Source: SFTH01 sp051878085 (GTDB taxonomy: Bacteria > Bacillota > Clostridia > Christensenellales > Aristaeellaceae). From it: DNA of 25,895 bases. Positions 1 through 7,781 of the stretch are shown piece by piece. Location of the stretch: the NCBI GenBank assembly GCA_051878085.1, contig JBJEJN010000004.1, positions 1-25,895 on the forward strand, in the 5' to 3' direction. Both the position numbers and the translations under genes were made by a program. Every line of letters starts with the position of its first letter. Positions within the stretch are counted from its first letter, which is position 1. The notes under the pieces were generated by a model. The model was not told the DNA's origin. It saw nothing but the letters and a program-made list of their open reading frames with translations, and made no database searches.

Positions 1-1295
1 GCGGATTCGGAGGCCTTGCGGCGAATCACGTCGATGATGACGGCGATGACGATGATCAGGCCCTTGACCATCTTCTGCGGGCCCTGGGCGACGCCCAGCA
101 GGTTCAGGCCGTTGGCGATGATGCCGATGATCAGGATGCCGATCAGCGTGCCGAACATGGAGCCCTCGCCACCGGACATGGAGGTGCCGCCAATGACGAC
201 CGCCGCGATGGCGTCCATCTCCTGACCGTCGGCGTTGGTGGGCACGGCGGAGTCCAGACGGGAGGAGAGCAGCAGCGCAGCCACGCCGCAGCACAGGCCG
301 CTGAACATGTACACGAAGCACTTGACCTTCTTCAGGTTGATGCCGGAGAGCTTGGCGCAGTTCTCATTGCCGCCGACCGCATAGGTGAAGCGGCCGATGC
401 GGGTGTAGCGCAGGATGTACCAGCCCAGCAGGAACACCGCGATCAGGATCAGCGTGGAGTACAGCGGGATGCCTCCCACGCGGCTGGAGATGGCGGTGAA
501 GCCCTTGGGGAAGGTGTAGATGGGCTGGCCGTTGGTGACGGTGTAGGCCGCGCCGCGCACGATGGACATCATGCCCAGGGTGGCGATGAAGGGCGGCAGG
601 TTGAGGAAGGAGATCAGCATGCCGTTGATCAGGCCGATCAGGCCGGAGAACAGGATGCAGACGATGATGGTGATGATCACCGGCACGCCGAAGTTCTTCA
701 TCAGAATGCCCATCAGCAGGCCGGAGAGCGCGATGTTGGAGCCGACGGACAGGTCGATGCCGCCGGAGATGATGACGAAGGTCATGCCCACCGCCACCAC
801 GAAGTTCAGCGCGATCTGTTGGAACACGTTCAGGAAGTTGCTGGCGGTGAAGAACACGGGGGAGGCGATGGCCAGATCCAGGCACAGCGCCGCCAGCGCG
901 ATCAGGATGCCCAGGACGCTTCCGGAGGAGCCGAGCTTCTTCACGCCCTGCTTCGCCTTCTTCTTCTGCTTGTACGCGGAGTAGGCGAAGCCGCCCACGC
1001 CGATGATCAGCGCGTCCACGACCACCACCCACAGCATGGCGCTGGAGCTGTTGAGCTTCATGACGAAGCTGTCCATGCCGGACACTTCCACCTCGTCGGG
1101 AACCACAACGGTCTCCGGATCGATGCCGAGGATGTCCGCAGCGGCGATCTGGGCCAGGGCCTGCTTGCGGGCGGCCTGCTGTTCCTCGATCTCCGCCAGA
1201 CGATCCGACTGGGAGGCGGCAAAGAGATTCAGGGCGGCAACCGCGACGCCGACGACCAGGCAAAGGATAAACAGGATCTTCAGACTCTTTTTCAT
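1..1295 (-). CDS. Sugar ABC transporter permease, RbsC/MglC type, with N-terminal extension (partial, C-terminus off window)
   Basis: Membrane subunit of a CUT2 (ribose/galactose-type) sugar importer. The reading frame is open from ATG at 1295 to the left edge (431 codons) and ends in VIRRKASES without a stop, so only a short tail can be missing. The core shows family motifs: GMTFVIISGGIDLSVGS, PPFIATLGMMSIVRG, YAVGGNENCAKLSGI and AVVIGGTSMSGGEGS. RbsC-like permeases are usually about 320 residues; here about 110 extra residues precede the core. They contain a first hydrophobic segment (about residues 5-26), a polar stretch rich in Glu/Gln/Ala (about 28-70), a second hydrophobic segment (about 85-105) and a basic KQKKKAKQGVKK patch. 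The start lies 26 nt downstream of the ATPase stop, so the two are cotranscribed. The substrate is not determinable. Confidence 0.93.
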   Translation of the reverse strand, partial: MKKSLKILFILCLVVGVAVAALNLFAASQSDRLAEIEEQQAARKQALAQIAAADILGIDPETVVVPDEVEVSGMDSFVMKLNSSSAMLWVVVVDALIIGVGGFAYSAYKQKKKAKQGVKKLGSSGSVLGILIALAALCLDLAIASPVFFTASNFLNVFQQIALNFVVAVGMTFVIISGGIDLSVGSNIALSGLLMGILMKNFGVPVIITIIVCILFSGLIGLINGMLISFLNLPPFIATLGMMSIVRGAAYTVTNGQPIYTFPKGFTAISSRVGGIPLYSTLILIAVFLLGWYILRYTRIGRFTYAVGGNENCAKLSGINLKKVKCFVYMFSGLCCGVAALLLSSRLDSAVPTNADGQEMDAIAAVVIGGTSMSGGEGSMFGTLIGILIIGIIANGLNLLGVAQGPQKMVKGLIIVIAVIIDVIRRKASES

Positions 1296-1321
1296 GGTAT
1301 CTTACCCTCTCTCATGCAGAA

Positions 1322-2824
1322 TTACGCGGTGTGCTTGTCGCCGCCGGTGGCGTAATAGAGTATCTTTTCCTGGGTGAGTGTCTCGTCGTTGTCGAACACG
1401 CCGGTGATCTCGCCCTGGTGCATCACGGCGACCCGGTCGCTCATGCCCATGACCTCCGGCATCTCCGAGGAGATCATCACCACGGCCACGCCCTGCTGGA
1501 TCAGGCTGTTGATGATGTTGTACACCTCGATCTTCGCGCCCACGTCGATGCCGCGCGTGGGCTCGTCGAAGATGATGACCTTGGAGTCGCTCAGCAGCCA
1601 CTTGGCCAGAACCACCTTCTGCTGGTTGCCGCCGGAGAGGTTCCGCGCCAGCTGCAGCGGCGAAGGGGTCTTGATCTTCAGGCTCTGGATGTACTCGCCC
1701 ACGGTGTCCTTCTCCTTGCCCAGGTTCATGTGGGCGCTGGAACCGAACTTGTCCAGCGTCGCCAGCGTGATGTTCTGTGCCACCGACATGGTCAGCACCA
1801 GGCCCTCGCCCTTGCGATCCTCAGTCACGAAGCCGATGCCCGCCTTGATCGCGTCCAGCGGCTGGTGAATCTCCACCTTTTGCCCGTCGATGTAGATCTC
1901 GCCGGACTCCTTGGGATCCATGCCGAAGATGGCCCGCGCGGTCTCGGTGCGGCCCGCGCCCACCAGACCCGCGATGCCCAGAATCTCGCCGCCGCGCACC
2001 TCGAAGGAGATGTCCTTCACCTGCTTGCCGGCGTTGATCTTTTCCACGCGCAGGCGCACATCGCCCTTTTTCACCTGAATCTTCGGGAACTTTTCCTTCA
2101 GCTCGCGGCCCACCATGTAGCGGATGATCTCATCCAGATTGGTGTCCGCCACGTTCAGCTCGGTCACGTTGCAGCCGTCGCGCATGATCGTCGCGCGGTC
2201 GCAGATCTCCATGACCTCCTCCAGGCGGTGGGAAATATAGATGACCGATACGCCGCGGGACTTCAGCATCCGGATCGTATCGAACAGCGTCTTGATTTCA
2301 CGGTTGGTCAGCGGCGCGGTGGGCTCGTCCATGATGAGCACCTTGGAGTTGATGGAGAGGGACTTGGCCACCTCCACCATCTGCTTGTGCGCCACGCCCA
2401 GATCGCGCACCAGCGTGTGCGCGTCGATGTCCACGCCCAGATCGTCCAGCAGCTTCTGCGCCTCGGCGAACATGCGGCCCCAGTCCACCATGAAGCGGTT
2501 CTTCATGATCTGGCGGCCCATGAAGATGTTCTCCGCCACGGTCAGCTGCTCGGTCAGGTTCAGCTCCTGATAGATGGTGCTGATGCACAGCCGCTGCGCA
2601 TCGTGGGAGGAGTTGATCTCCACCTTCTCACCATCGAAGTAAATTTCGCCCTCATCCTTCTGATAGGCGCCCGAGAGTATCTTCATCAGCGTGGACTTGC
2701 CCGCGCCGTTTTCGCCCAGCAGCGCGTGGCATTCGCCCTTCTTCACGCTCAGGTTCACATGATCCAGCGCCAATACGCCCGGGAATTTTTTAACGATGCC
2801 GCGCATCTCAAGAAATTCTGCCAC
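1322..2824 (-). CDS. Sugar ABC transporter ATP-binding protein, RbsA/MglA type
   Basis: Double-domain ATPase of a CUT2 importer, acting at the inner face of the membrane with the permease encoded next. I chose the GTG at 2824 (500 aa, the usual family length) because a GGGAGAGG ribosome site lies just before it; the in-frame ATG at 2839 would place that site inside the gene. Domain 1 has Walker A GENGAGKST (residues 37-45) and Walker B VLIMDEPTAPLT, with a degenerate signature (LGVAHKQM). Domain 2 has a canonical LSGGNQQK signature and FDEPTRGIDVG, but the usual Walker A is replaced by a GLVGAGRTE loop, as is normal in this family. The assembly gap begins 26 nt upstream. Sequence cannot separate ribose, galactose, xylose or other substrates. 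Confidence 0.95.
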   Translation of the reverse strand: MAEFLEMRGIVKKFPGVLALDHVNLSVKKGECHALLGENGAGKSTLMKILSGAYQKDEGEIYFDGEKVEINSSHDAQRLCISTIYQELNLTEQLTVAENIFMGRQIMKNRFMVDWGRMFAEAQKLLDDLGVDIDAHTLVRDLGVAHKQMVEVAKSLSINSKVLIMDEPTAPLTNREIKTLFDTIRMLKSRGVSVIYISHRLEEVMEICDRATIMRDGCNVTELNVADTNLDEIIRYMVGRELKEKFPKIQVKKGDVRLRVEKINAGKQVKDISFEVRGGEILGIAGLVGAGRTETARAIFGMDPKESGEIYIDGQKVEIHQPLDAIKAGIGFVTEDRKGEGLVLTMSVAQNITLATLDKFGSSAHMNLGKEKDTVGEYIQSLKIKTPSPLQLARNLSGGNQQKVVLAKWLLSDSKVIIFDEPTRGIDVGAKIEVYNIINSLIQQGVAVVMISSEMPEVMGMSDRVAVMHQGEITGVFDNDETLTQEKILYYATGGDKHTA

Positions 2825-2850
2825 GGGACCCTCTCCCATCCATTTGGTTT

Positions 2851-2950
2851 NNNNNNNNNNNNNNNNNNNNNNNNNNNNNNNNNNNNNNNNNNNNNNNNNN
2901 NNNNNNNNNNNNNNNNNNNNNNNNNNNNNNNNNNNNNNNNNNNNNNNNNN
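2851..2950. other. Assembly gap (100 N)
   Basis: Exactly 100 undetermined bases, the conventional filler for a gap of unknown length. It removes the C-terminus and stop codon of the sugar-binding protein gene and any spacer before the ATPase gene. Reading the N as coding joins the two genes into one frame, but this is an artefact. The real missing length is unknown. Confidence 0.98.
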
Positions 2951-3768
2951 GCCTTGATGGCGTTGGCGCCGATCTCCACCGGGCCGCAGGACAGGGTGGC
3001 GTTCAGCTCGCCCGCCTTGACGGACTCGAATGCGTTGGGGTTGCCGTCCAGGCCGACGCAGATGATGTCGGTGCGGTTCAGCTGCTTGCAGGCCTGCACC
3101 GCGCCCAGAGCCATCTCATCGCTCAGGCCGTAGATGACGGAGATTTCCGGATGGGCCTGGATCATATCCATGGCGGCGTTCATGCCCTTCTCACGGACCC
3201 AGTCGCCCGGCTGGGTGGCGACCACTTCGATGCCCGGATAGGCCTCGGCGCAGCGATCCACGAAGCCGCCCATGCGCTGGGTGGTGTAGTCGGACGGCAG
3301 GCCCTCGATGATGGCGACCTTGGCGGTGCCGCCGGTCTGCTCGTTTACCCAGTCGGCGATGTTCGCGCCGCCGTTGTACTGGTTGTAGCCGGAGTAGGCG
3401 TACACATCCGCGCCCTCGATCTCGGTGATGGTGTTGAACATGACCACCGGAACGCCGGCCTCATTGGCCTTCTGGATGGCGGGGATCAGCGCGTCCAGGT
3501 TGATGCCGCAGACGGCGATGCCCTTCACGCCCTGGGTGATGAAGTCTTCCATCATGGAAGTCTGGGTCGCGTAGTCGTCCTCGGATTCGGGAGCCATGAC
3601 GATCAGCTCATAGCCCAGCGCCTCGGCCACGGGGGTCGCGCCCTCGATGCAGCTGGCATAGAACGGGCTGGTCATCGCCGGCGGCAGGAAGCCCAGCTGA
3701 TCCGCAGCGAATGCGGAGGAGGTGAGAATCATCAGGGTGACAAGTACAAGCGCAAGAACCTTCTTCAT
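2951..3768 (-). CDS. Sugar-binding protein of ABC importer, periplasmic-binding protein type 1 fold (partial, C-terminus in gap)
   Basis: Extracytoplasmic substrate-binding component of the first CUT2 cassette. ATG at 3768 follows an AAGGAGGG ribosome site. The N-terminus (MKKVLALVLV...SSAFAAD) is a signal peptide with an AFA|AD-type cleavage site and no lipobox cysteine. The mature part begins LGFLPPAMTSPFYASC and contains FITQGVKGIAVCGIN, GVPVVMFNT and IYGLSDEMALGAVQACK, which are typical of RbsB-like proteins. About 272 residues are present; relatives have 300-350, so the gap probably hides a few tens of residues. It heads the operon and is preceded by a near-consensus promoter. The ligand is unknown. 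Confidence 0.92.
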
Positions 3769-3843
3769 TACAGGTACCCTCCTTACTATTTTTATGCTTT
3801 GCAGCATATAAACGAAACAAAACCGTCTACGCCGATTTGTTAA

Positions 3844-3872
3844 ATTATATCATCATTCCCGGTCGATTTCAA
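3844..3872 (-). promoter_or_regulatory. SigA-type promoter of the first sugar ABC operon
   Basis: On the minus strand, TTGAAA (3867-3872) and TATAAT (3844-3849) are separated by exactly 17 bp. This is a near-perfect housekeeping promoter about 75 nt upstream of the binding-protein start. Confidence 0.85.
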
Positions 3873-3962
3873 CAATTTTTTTCGGAATTAGGTTCAATAT
3901 ATTCCTTTGAATTTAACCCTCGCTAAAAATGCGCAAAATCCTGCATATTTAACTTCATATGC

Positions 3963-3991
3963 TGGACAATCTGTCAGATACACGGTAGAAT
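3963..3991 (+). promoter_or_regulatory. Probable SigA-type promoter of the malic enzyme gene
   Basis: TGGACA (3963-3968), a 17-bp spacer and TAGAAT (3986-3991), about 70 nt upstream of the malic enzyme ATG. A GGAGGAG sequence directly after the -10 box would fall upstream of the predicted transcription start, so it is unlikely to act as a ribosome site. With the promoter on the other strand this makes a divergent control region. Confidence 0.6.
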
Positions 3992-4063
3992 GGAGGAGAA
4001 GGATGATTTTCGCTGCGTGCGAGCGCGGAAATCACGAACAATGGGAAGAGAAGGTAGATCAAC

Positions 4064-5239
4064 ATGAATTATGCAGAGGAAAGCCTGCGCCTGCACCAGG
4101 CGTGCAAGGGCAAGATTGAAATTGTGACCCGCGTTCCCGTCTCCACCAAGGAGGATCTCTCCCTGGCCTACACCCCCGGCGTGGCCCAGCCCTGCCTGGA
4201 GATTCAGAAGGACGTTGAAAAGAGCTACGAGCTGACCCGCCGCTGGAACACCTGCCTGGTCGTGACCGACGGCAGCGCGGTGCTGGGCCTGGGCGACATC
4301 GGCCCAGAGGCCGGCATGCCGGTGATGGAGGGCAAGTGCGTGCTGTTCAAGGCCTTCGGCGACGTGGACGCCTTCCCGATCTGCATCAAGTCCAAGGATG
4401 TGGACGAGATCGTGAACACCGTGTACCTGATCTCAGGCTCCTGCGGCGGCGTGAACCTGGAGGACATCTCCGCGCCCCGCTGCTTCGAGATCGAAAAGAA
4501 GCTGAAGGAGAAGTGCGACATCCCGATCTTCCACGACGACCAGCACGGCACCGCGATCATCACCCTGGCGGGCCTGATCAACGCGCTGAAGGTGGTCGGC
4601 AAGCACCGCGACGAAATCAAGGTTGTGGTGAACGGTGCAGGCGCTGCCGCCACTGCCATCACCAAGCTGCTGCTCTCCTACGGCGTGAAGAACATCACCA
4701 TGTGCGACCGCAAGGGCGCGATCTACGAGGGCCGCGTCGAGGGCATGAACCCCTACAAGGAGGAGATGGCGCGTCTTACCAATCCCTCCCGCCAGGCCGG
4801 CTCCCTGAAGGACGTGATCGTGGGCGCGGACGTGTTCATCGGCGTGTCCGCACCCGGCGCGCTGACCACCGAGATGGTGCGCACCATGAACCGCGACGCC
4901 ATCGTGTTCGCCTGCGCCAACCCCACCCCGGAGATCTATCCCGAGGACGCGAAGGCCGGCGGTGCGAAGGTCGTCTCCACCGGACGCAGCGACTATCCCA
5001 ACCAGATCAACAATGTGCTGGCCTTCCCGGCGCTGTTCCGCGGCGCGTTCGACGTGCGTGCCCGCGACATCAACGAGGAGATGAAGATCGCCGCCGCATA
5101 CGCCCTGGCGAACCTGATCTCCGACGAGGAGCTGAATGCGGACTACATCATTCCCGCCGCCTTTGATCCCCGCGTCAAGGAGGCCGTGTCCAAGGCCGTG
5201 GCCCAGGCCGCCCGCGACACCGGCGTCGCCCGGCTGTGA
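4064..5239 (+). CDS. Malic enzyme (malate dehydrogenase, oxaloacetate-decarboxylating), short form
   Basis: Converts L-malate to pyruvate and CO2 with reduction of NAD(P). The protein has 391 residues, the length of the bacterial short form without the phosphotransacetylase-like C-terminal domain. Key features: AYTPGV with the catalytic Tyr36, the conserved lysine of LFKAFGDVDAFP (Lys96), metal ligands in NLEDIS (Glu133, Asp134) and FHDDQHGTA (Asp158), and the Rossmann motif NGAGAAAT (190-197). An acidic residue follows the second beta strand (MCDRKG), which favours NAD over NADP; that is an inference. GAGAAGG about 9 nt before the ATG serves as ribosome site. The gene is divergent from the first sugar cassette and convergent with the ytf cassette, and its stop codon is the start of a repeated 3' element. 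Confidence 0.96.
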   Translation: MNYAEESLRLHQACKGKIEIVTRVPVSTKEDLSLAYTPGVAQPCLEIQKDVEKSYELTRRWNTCLVVTDGSAVLGLGDIGPEAGMPVMEGKCVLFKAFGDVDAFPICIKSKDVDEIVNTVYLISGSCGGVNLEDISAPRCFEIEKKLKEKCDIPIFHDDQHGTAIITLAGLINALKVVGKHRDEIKVVVNGAGAAATAITKLLLSYGVKNITMCDRKGAIYEGRVEGMNPYKEEMARLTNPSRQAGSLKDVIVGADVFIGVSAPGALTTEMVRTMNRDAIVFACANPTPEIYPEDAKAGGAKVVSTGRSDYPNQINNVLAFPALFRGAFDVRARDINEEMKIAAAYALANLISDEELNADYIIPAAFDPRVKEAVSKAVAQAARDTGVARL

Positions 5240-5288
5240 GGCACAGCTGCCACATACTGCCGTGCTGAATTGAACGAACCTCTGCCCC
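5237..5288 (+). repeat. 52-nt inverted repeat, left arm
   Basis: Begins with the TGA stop of the malic enzyme gene and runs into the first stem of the double-hairpin element. It matches the reverse complement of 5571-5622 at 46 of 52 positions with no length change; the differences are in two small clusters of three. The two arms therefore lie directly after the stop codons of two convergent genes. Confidence 0.85.
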
Positions 5289-5381
5289 CATTGATTCAAG
5301 GGGCAGAGGTTCTGTGTTTCTATTCGCTTGTAAGCATTGCCCTTCCCCGAAATCCAGTCCGGCGGCTATGGACTGGATTTC
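5276..5381 (+). repeat. Double-hairpin 3' element, copy 1 (downstream of malic enzyme)
   Basis: Two hairpins in 106 nt. Hairpin 1 has a 13-bp stem GAACCTCTGCCCC / GGGGCAGAGGTTC (5276-5288, 5300-5312) and an 11-nt loop. A 36-nt spacer beginning with TGTGTTTC follows. Hairpin 2 has a 12-bp stem GAAATCCAGTCC / GGACTGGATTTC (5349-5360, 5370-5381) and a 9-nt loop. Copies 2 and 3 have exactly the same dimensions. The position after a stop codon suggests a terminator or mRNA 3'-end function, although no long T run follows hairpin 1. Confidence 0.85.
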
Positions 5382-5420
5382 TTATGTTCGTTTTTGGCAT
5401 ACTCCTGAAGCCAAACGCAA

Positions 5421-5526
5421 GAAATCCATCCCATCCTTGCCGGGACGGATTTCGGGGGAGGTCAGACAAATCGCAAGGAATGAAACGCAGCATCCCTGCC
5501 CCTCTGATCTATGGGGGCAGGGATGC
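5421..5526 (-). repeat. Double-hairpin 3' element, copy 2 (downstream of yjfF)
   Basis: Minus-strand copy with the same 13-bp stem, 11-nt loop, 36-nt spacer, 12-bp stem and 9-nt loop. Hairpin 1 is GCATCCCTGCCCC / GGGGCAGGGATGC (5526-5514 and 5502-5490), differing from copy 1 at three stem positions, all compensated. Hairpin 2 (5453-5421) pairs GAAATCCGTCCC with GGGATGGATTTC; the single non-Watson-Crick position is a G-U wobble if read as minus-strand RNA but an A-C mismatch if read as plus. This fits action in the RNA of the yjfF operon. Confidence 0.85.
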
Positions 5527-5555
5527 GTTCATTCAAAGCGCGTTAGCAACCGGCC

Positions 5556-5570
5556 GCGGCGCCTCGCCGC
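5556..5570 (-). repeat. GC-rich palindromic module GCGGCGAGGCGCCGC, copy in yjfF 3' region
   Basis: A GCGGCG/CGCCGC hairpin core followed on the minus strand by GCCGGTTGCTA and CGCGCTT. The same module occurs at 17907-17921, and a shorter version at 17963-17977, in the mazF 3' region. It sits between a lone GAACCTCTGCCCC half-stem and the full double-hairpin element. Confidence 0.7.
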
Positions 5571-5622
5571 GGGGCAGAGGTTCGTTCAATCAAACACGGC
5601 AGTATGTGGCTGTAGTGCCTCA
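5571..5622 (-). repeat. 52-nt inverted repeat, right arm
   Basis: On the minus strand this starts directly after the yjfF stop (TAG, 5625-5623) with TGAGGCAC and ends with GAACCTCTGCCCC. It is the partner of 5237-5288, 46 of 52 bases identical. Between the two arms lie copies 1 and 2 of the double-hairpin element in opposite orientation, so the whole 5237-5622 region is a large imperfect inverted duplication. Confidence 0.85.
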
Positions 5623-6690
5623 CTACTTGGCCTTTTGCTTGCCGGTGTAGGTGACGACCGCGCGCTGGATGCAGATGAACAGCAGCAGCAGCGCACCGGT
5701 GGCGATCTTGCCCCACCAGGAGGAGAGGTTGCCGTTGAAGGTGATCAGCGTGGGGATGGAGGCCTTCAGCAGCACGCCGAAAAGCGTTCCGACCATGTAG
5801 CCCACGCCGCCGGTGAGCAGCGCGCCACCGATAACGGCGCAGGAGATGACCTCCAGCTCACCGCCCTGCAAGGCCAGGTTCCAACCGGACTTGACGGTCA
5901 GCGCGTAGCACACGCCCGCCAGCACGGAGCACAGGCCGTTGAAGCCGTAGACCAGGATCTTGGTGCGGCCCACAGGCAGACCCATGAGCTTCGCGGACTG
6001 CTCGTTGCCGCCGACGGCGTAGACGTTGCGTCCGAAGCGGGTCTTCTGCAGGATGATGGTGCCGATGATGATCATGATGATGAACACCAGCAGGTTGAAG
6101 TTGATGTAGGCGGCGGGCTTGATCTTCACCCATTCGCCGTTCTCCGGGCGCATGAAGTAGATCTTCCACTTGGCCAGCGCGTCGATCATGGGATGATCGA
6201 TGGAGATGGATTCGCGGCTGATGAGGGAGCAGATGCCGCGCGCCAGGAAGTTGCCGGTCAGGGTTGCGATGAAGGGGGGAACCTTCAGGCAGTGGATGGC
6301 AGCGCCCTGGAGCAGGCCCAGGCCCACGCCGACGATCAGCGCGAACAGGATGCACCACAGGGGATGGATCCCCAGGATGGAGTTGCCGTAGGCGATGAAC
6401 ATGCCGGTGAGGGAGGCGATGGACGCGACGGAGTTGTCGATGCCGCCGGTGATCAGAACCATCGTCATGCCGACTGCGGAGATGCCGTAGTGGGCATTGT
6501 CGATGAACATGTTCACGAAGGTGCGCAGGGTGGTGAAGCCCTTGGAGCCGTACAGGATTGCGCCCACCGCGTAGATCAGCAGGAAGATGCCGATGGTGGC
6601 ATACACCATGATGTACTTGGGGTTGGCAATGCGCTTTGCGAGGCTCTGCTTTCTGTAGCCCGGCTTCTTGACGGTTCTGGTATCAGACAT
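5623..6690 (-). CDS. yjfF: Galactofuranose-type ABC transporter permease, YjfF-like
   Basis: Second permease of the CUT2 importer related to E. coli YtfQ-YtfR-YtfT-YjfF. The 355-residue protein has multiple hydrophobic segments and the BPD_transp_2 motifs GMTMVLITGGIDNSVAS, PPFIATLTGNFLARG, YAVGGNEQSAKLMGL and GGALLTGGVGYMVGT. The position last in a binding protein-ATPase-permease-permease order is the same as in ytfQ-ytfR-ytfT-yjfF. Its ATG (6690) lies inside the end of ytfT with an 8-nt overlap and a GGAGG site within ytfT, so the two permeases are translationally coupled, as expected for a heterodimer. A repeated double-hairpin element follows the stop. Confidence 0.9.
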   Translation of the reverse strand: MSDTRTVKKPGYRKQSLAKRIANPKYIMVYATIGIFLLIYAVGAILYGSKGFTTLRTFVNMFIDNAHYGISAVGMTMVLITGGIDNSVASIASLTGMFIAYGNSILGIHPLWCILFALIVGVGLGLLQGAAIHCLKVPPFIATLTGNFLARGICSLISRESISIDHPMIDALAKWKIYFMRPENGEWVKIKPAAYINFNLLVFIIMIIIGTIILQKTRFGRNVYAVGGNEQSAKLMGLPVGRTKILVYGFNGLCSVLAGVCYALTVKSGWNLALQGGELEVISCAVIGGALLTGGVGYMVGTLFGVLLKASIPTLITFNGNLSSWWGKIATGALLLLFICIQRAVVTYTGKQKAK

Positions 6691-7765
6691 TCAGCGCGCC
6701 TCCTTTCGCCATGGCCTTGGCCTTGGAACGCTTCGAGAACCAGTTGCGCACCGGTTCGGACTGGAGCACGATAATAACGGCGATGATCACGGCCTTGAAG
6801 AACATGGTGGCCTCGGAAACGATGCCGAAGTAGTACACGAAGGTGACGATGGTGCGGATGATGATGGAGCCGATGATGGTGCCGGCCAGGCTGAACTTGC
6901 CGCCGGACATGCTGGTGCCGCCGATGACAACCGCCAGGATGGCGTCCATCTCGTAGTTCAGGCCCGCATTGTTGGAGTCGTTGGACATGATGCGGCTGGA
7001 GTAGATCAGGCCGGAGATGCCGGACAGCAGGCCGATGAGCGCGTAGACGATCATGATGACGGCCTTGGCGTTGATGCCGGACAGGCGGCTGGCGCTGCGG
7101 TTGATGCCGACGGACTCAACGAAGGTACCGAAGGCGGTCTTGCGGGTGAACAGCGCGACCGCCGCCACCACAATCACCGATATGATGATTGGCGTGGGCA
7201 GCCACAGCAGCGATCCCTGGCCGATGAAGCGGAAGGGCTCGTACAGCGTGGTGAACTGCTTGCCGTTGGTGATGATCTGGGCGATGCCGCGTCCGGCCAC
7301 CATCAGGATCAGGGTGGCGATGATGGGCTGCATGCCGATCTTGGCGATCATCACGCCGTTGAACAGGCCCATCAGCGTGCAGATCAGCAGCGGAACCAGA
7401 ATAACCACGATGAAGGGATAGACGGAGTAGTTGCCCGGGGTGGAGTAGAGCGGATCCGAGGGATTCCAGCGCAGCAGCTTCAGCGCGACAGCGCCGGACA
7501 CGGCCACCAGCGCGCCCACGGAAAGGTCGGTGCCGCCCAGGGCGATGGCCAGGGTCATGCCCACGGCGATGATGGTGATCTCCGCCGAGCGGTTGATGAT
7601 GTCGATTAGGCTGCCGTAGAGCATGCCCGTGGAGGGCTGATAGCTGATCTTGAAGAAGTCCGGGCGCACGATCAGGCAGACCAGCAGGATCAGGATCTCT
7701 GCGATCACGGCCCAGGTGATCTTGGAGCGCATCAGCGAGGACAAATCAAATTTCTTTTTCTTCAT
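6683..7765 (-). CDS. ytfT: Galactofuranose-type ABC transporter permease, YtfT-like
   Basis: First permease of the importer, 360 residues, integral membrane protein. A basic N-terminus (MKKKKFD) precedes the first hydrophobic segment. Conserved features are AVGMTLAIALGGTDLSVGA, MQPIIATLILMVAGRGIAQ, ESVGINRSASRLSGI and VVIGGTSMSGGKFSLAGT. The start (ATG 7765) is 16 nt after the ytfR stop and has GGGAGGGG upstream. It overlaps yjfF by 8 nt. Having two different permease genes distinguishes the Ytf-type system from the single-permease Rbs/Mgl systems and supports the assignment. Substrate specificity for furanose galactose is inferred from the family only. Confidence 0.9.
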   Translation of the reverse strand: MKKKKFDLSSLMRSKITWAVIAEILILLVCLIVRPDFFKISYQPSTGMLYGSLIDIINRSAEITIIAVGMTLAIALGGTDLSVGALVAVSGAVALKLLRWNPSDPLYSTPGNYSVYPFIVVILVPLLICTLMGLFNGVMIAKIGMQPIIATLILMVAGRGIAQIITNGKQFTTLYEPFRFIGQGSLLWLPTPIIISVIVVAAVALFTRKTAFGTFVESVGINRSASRLSGINAKAVIMIVYALIGLLSGISGLIYSSRIMSNDSNNAGLNYEMDAILAVVIGGTSMSGGKFSLAGTIIGSIIIRTIVTFVYYFGIVSEATMFFKAVIIAVIIVLQSEPVRNWFSKRSKAKAMAKGGALNV

Positions 7766-7781
7766 TTTTCATTCCCCTCCC

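Noticed and set aside
1331..3133. Long open frames opposite the ABC, malic enzyme and kinase genes (His, Gln, Val and Leu rich)
   Set aside because: They are antisense shadows of GC-rich codon use in clear protein families and lack ribosome sites.
2755..3807. One continuous minus-strand frame joining the binding protein and the ATPase
   Set aside because: It runs through 100 N and reads the ATPase start in another frame; it is a product of the gap filler, not a fusion.
4003..4119. Small plus-strand frame with a GGAGGAG site ahead of the malic enzyme gene
   Set aside because: The ribosome-like site abuts the -10 box and would be upstream of the transcript start, and the frame overlaps the malic enzyme start with no protein-like features.
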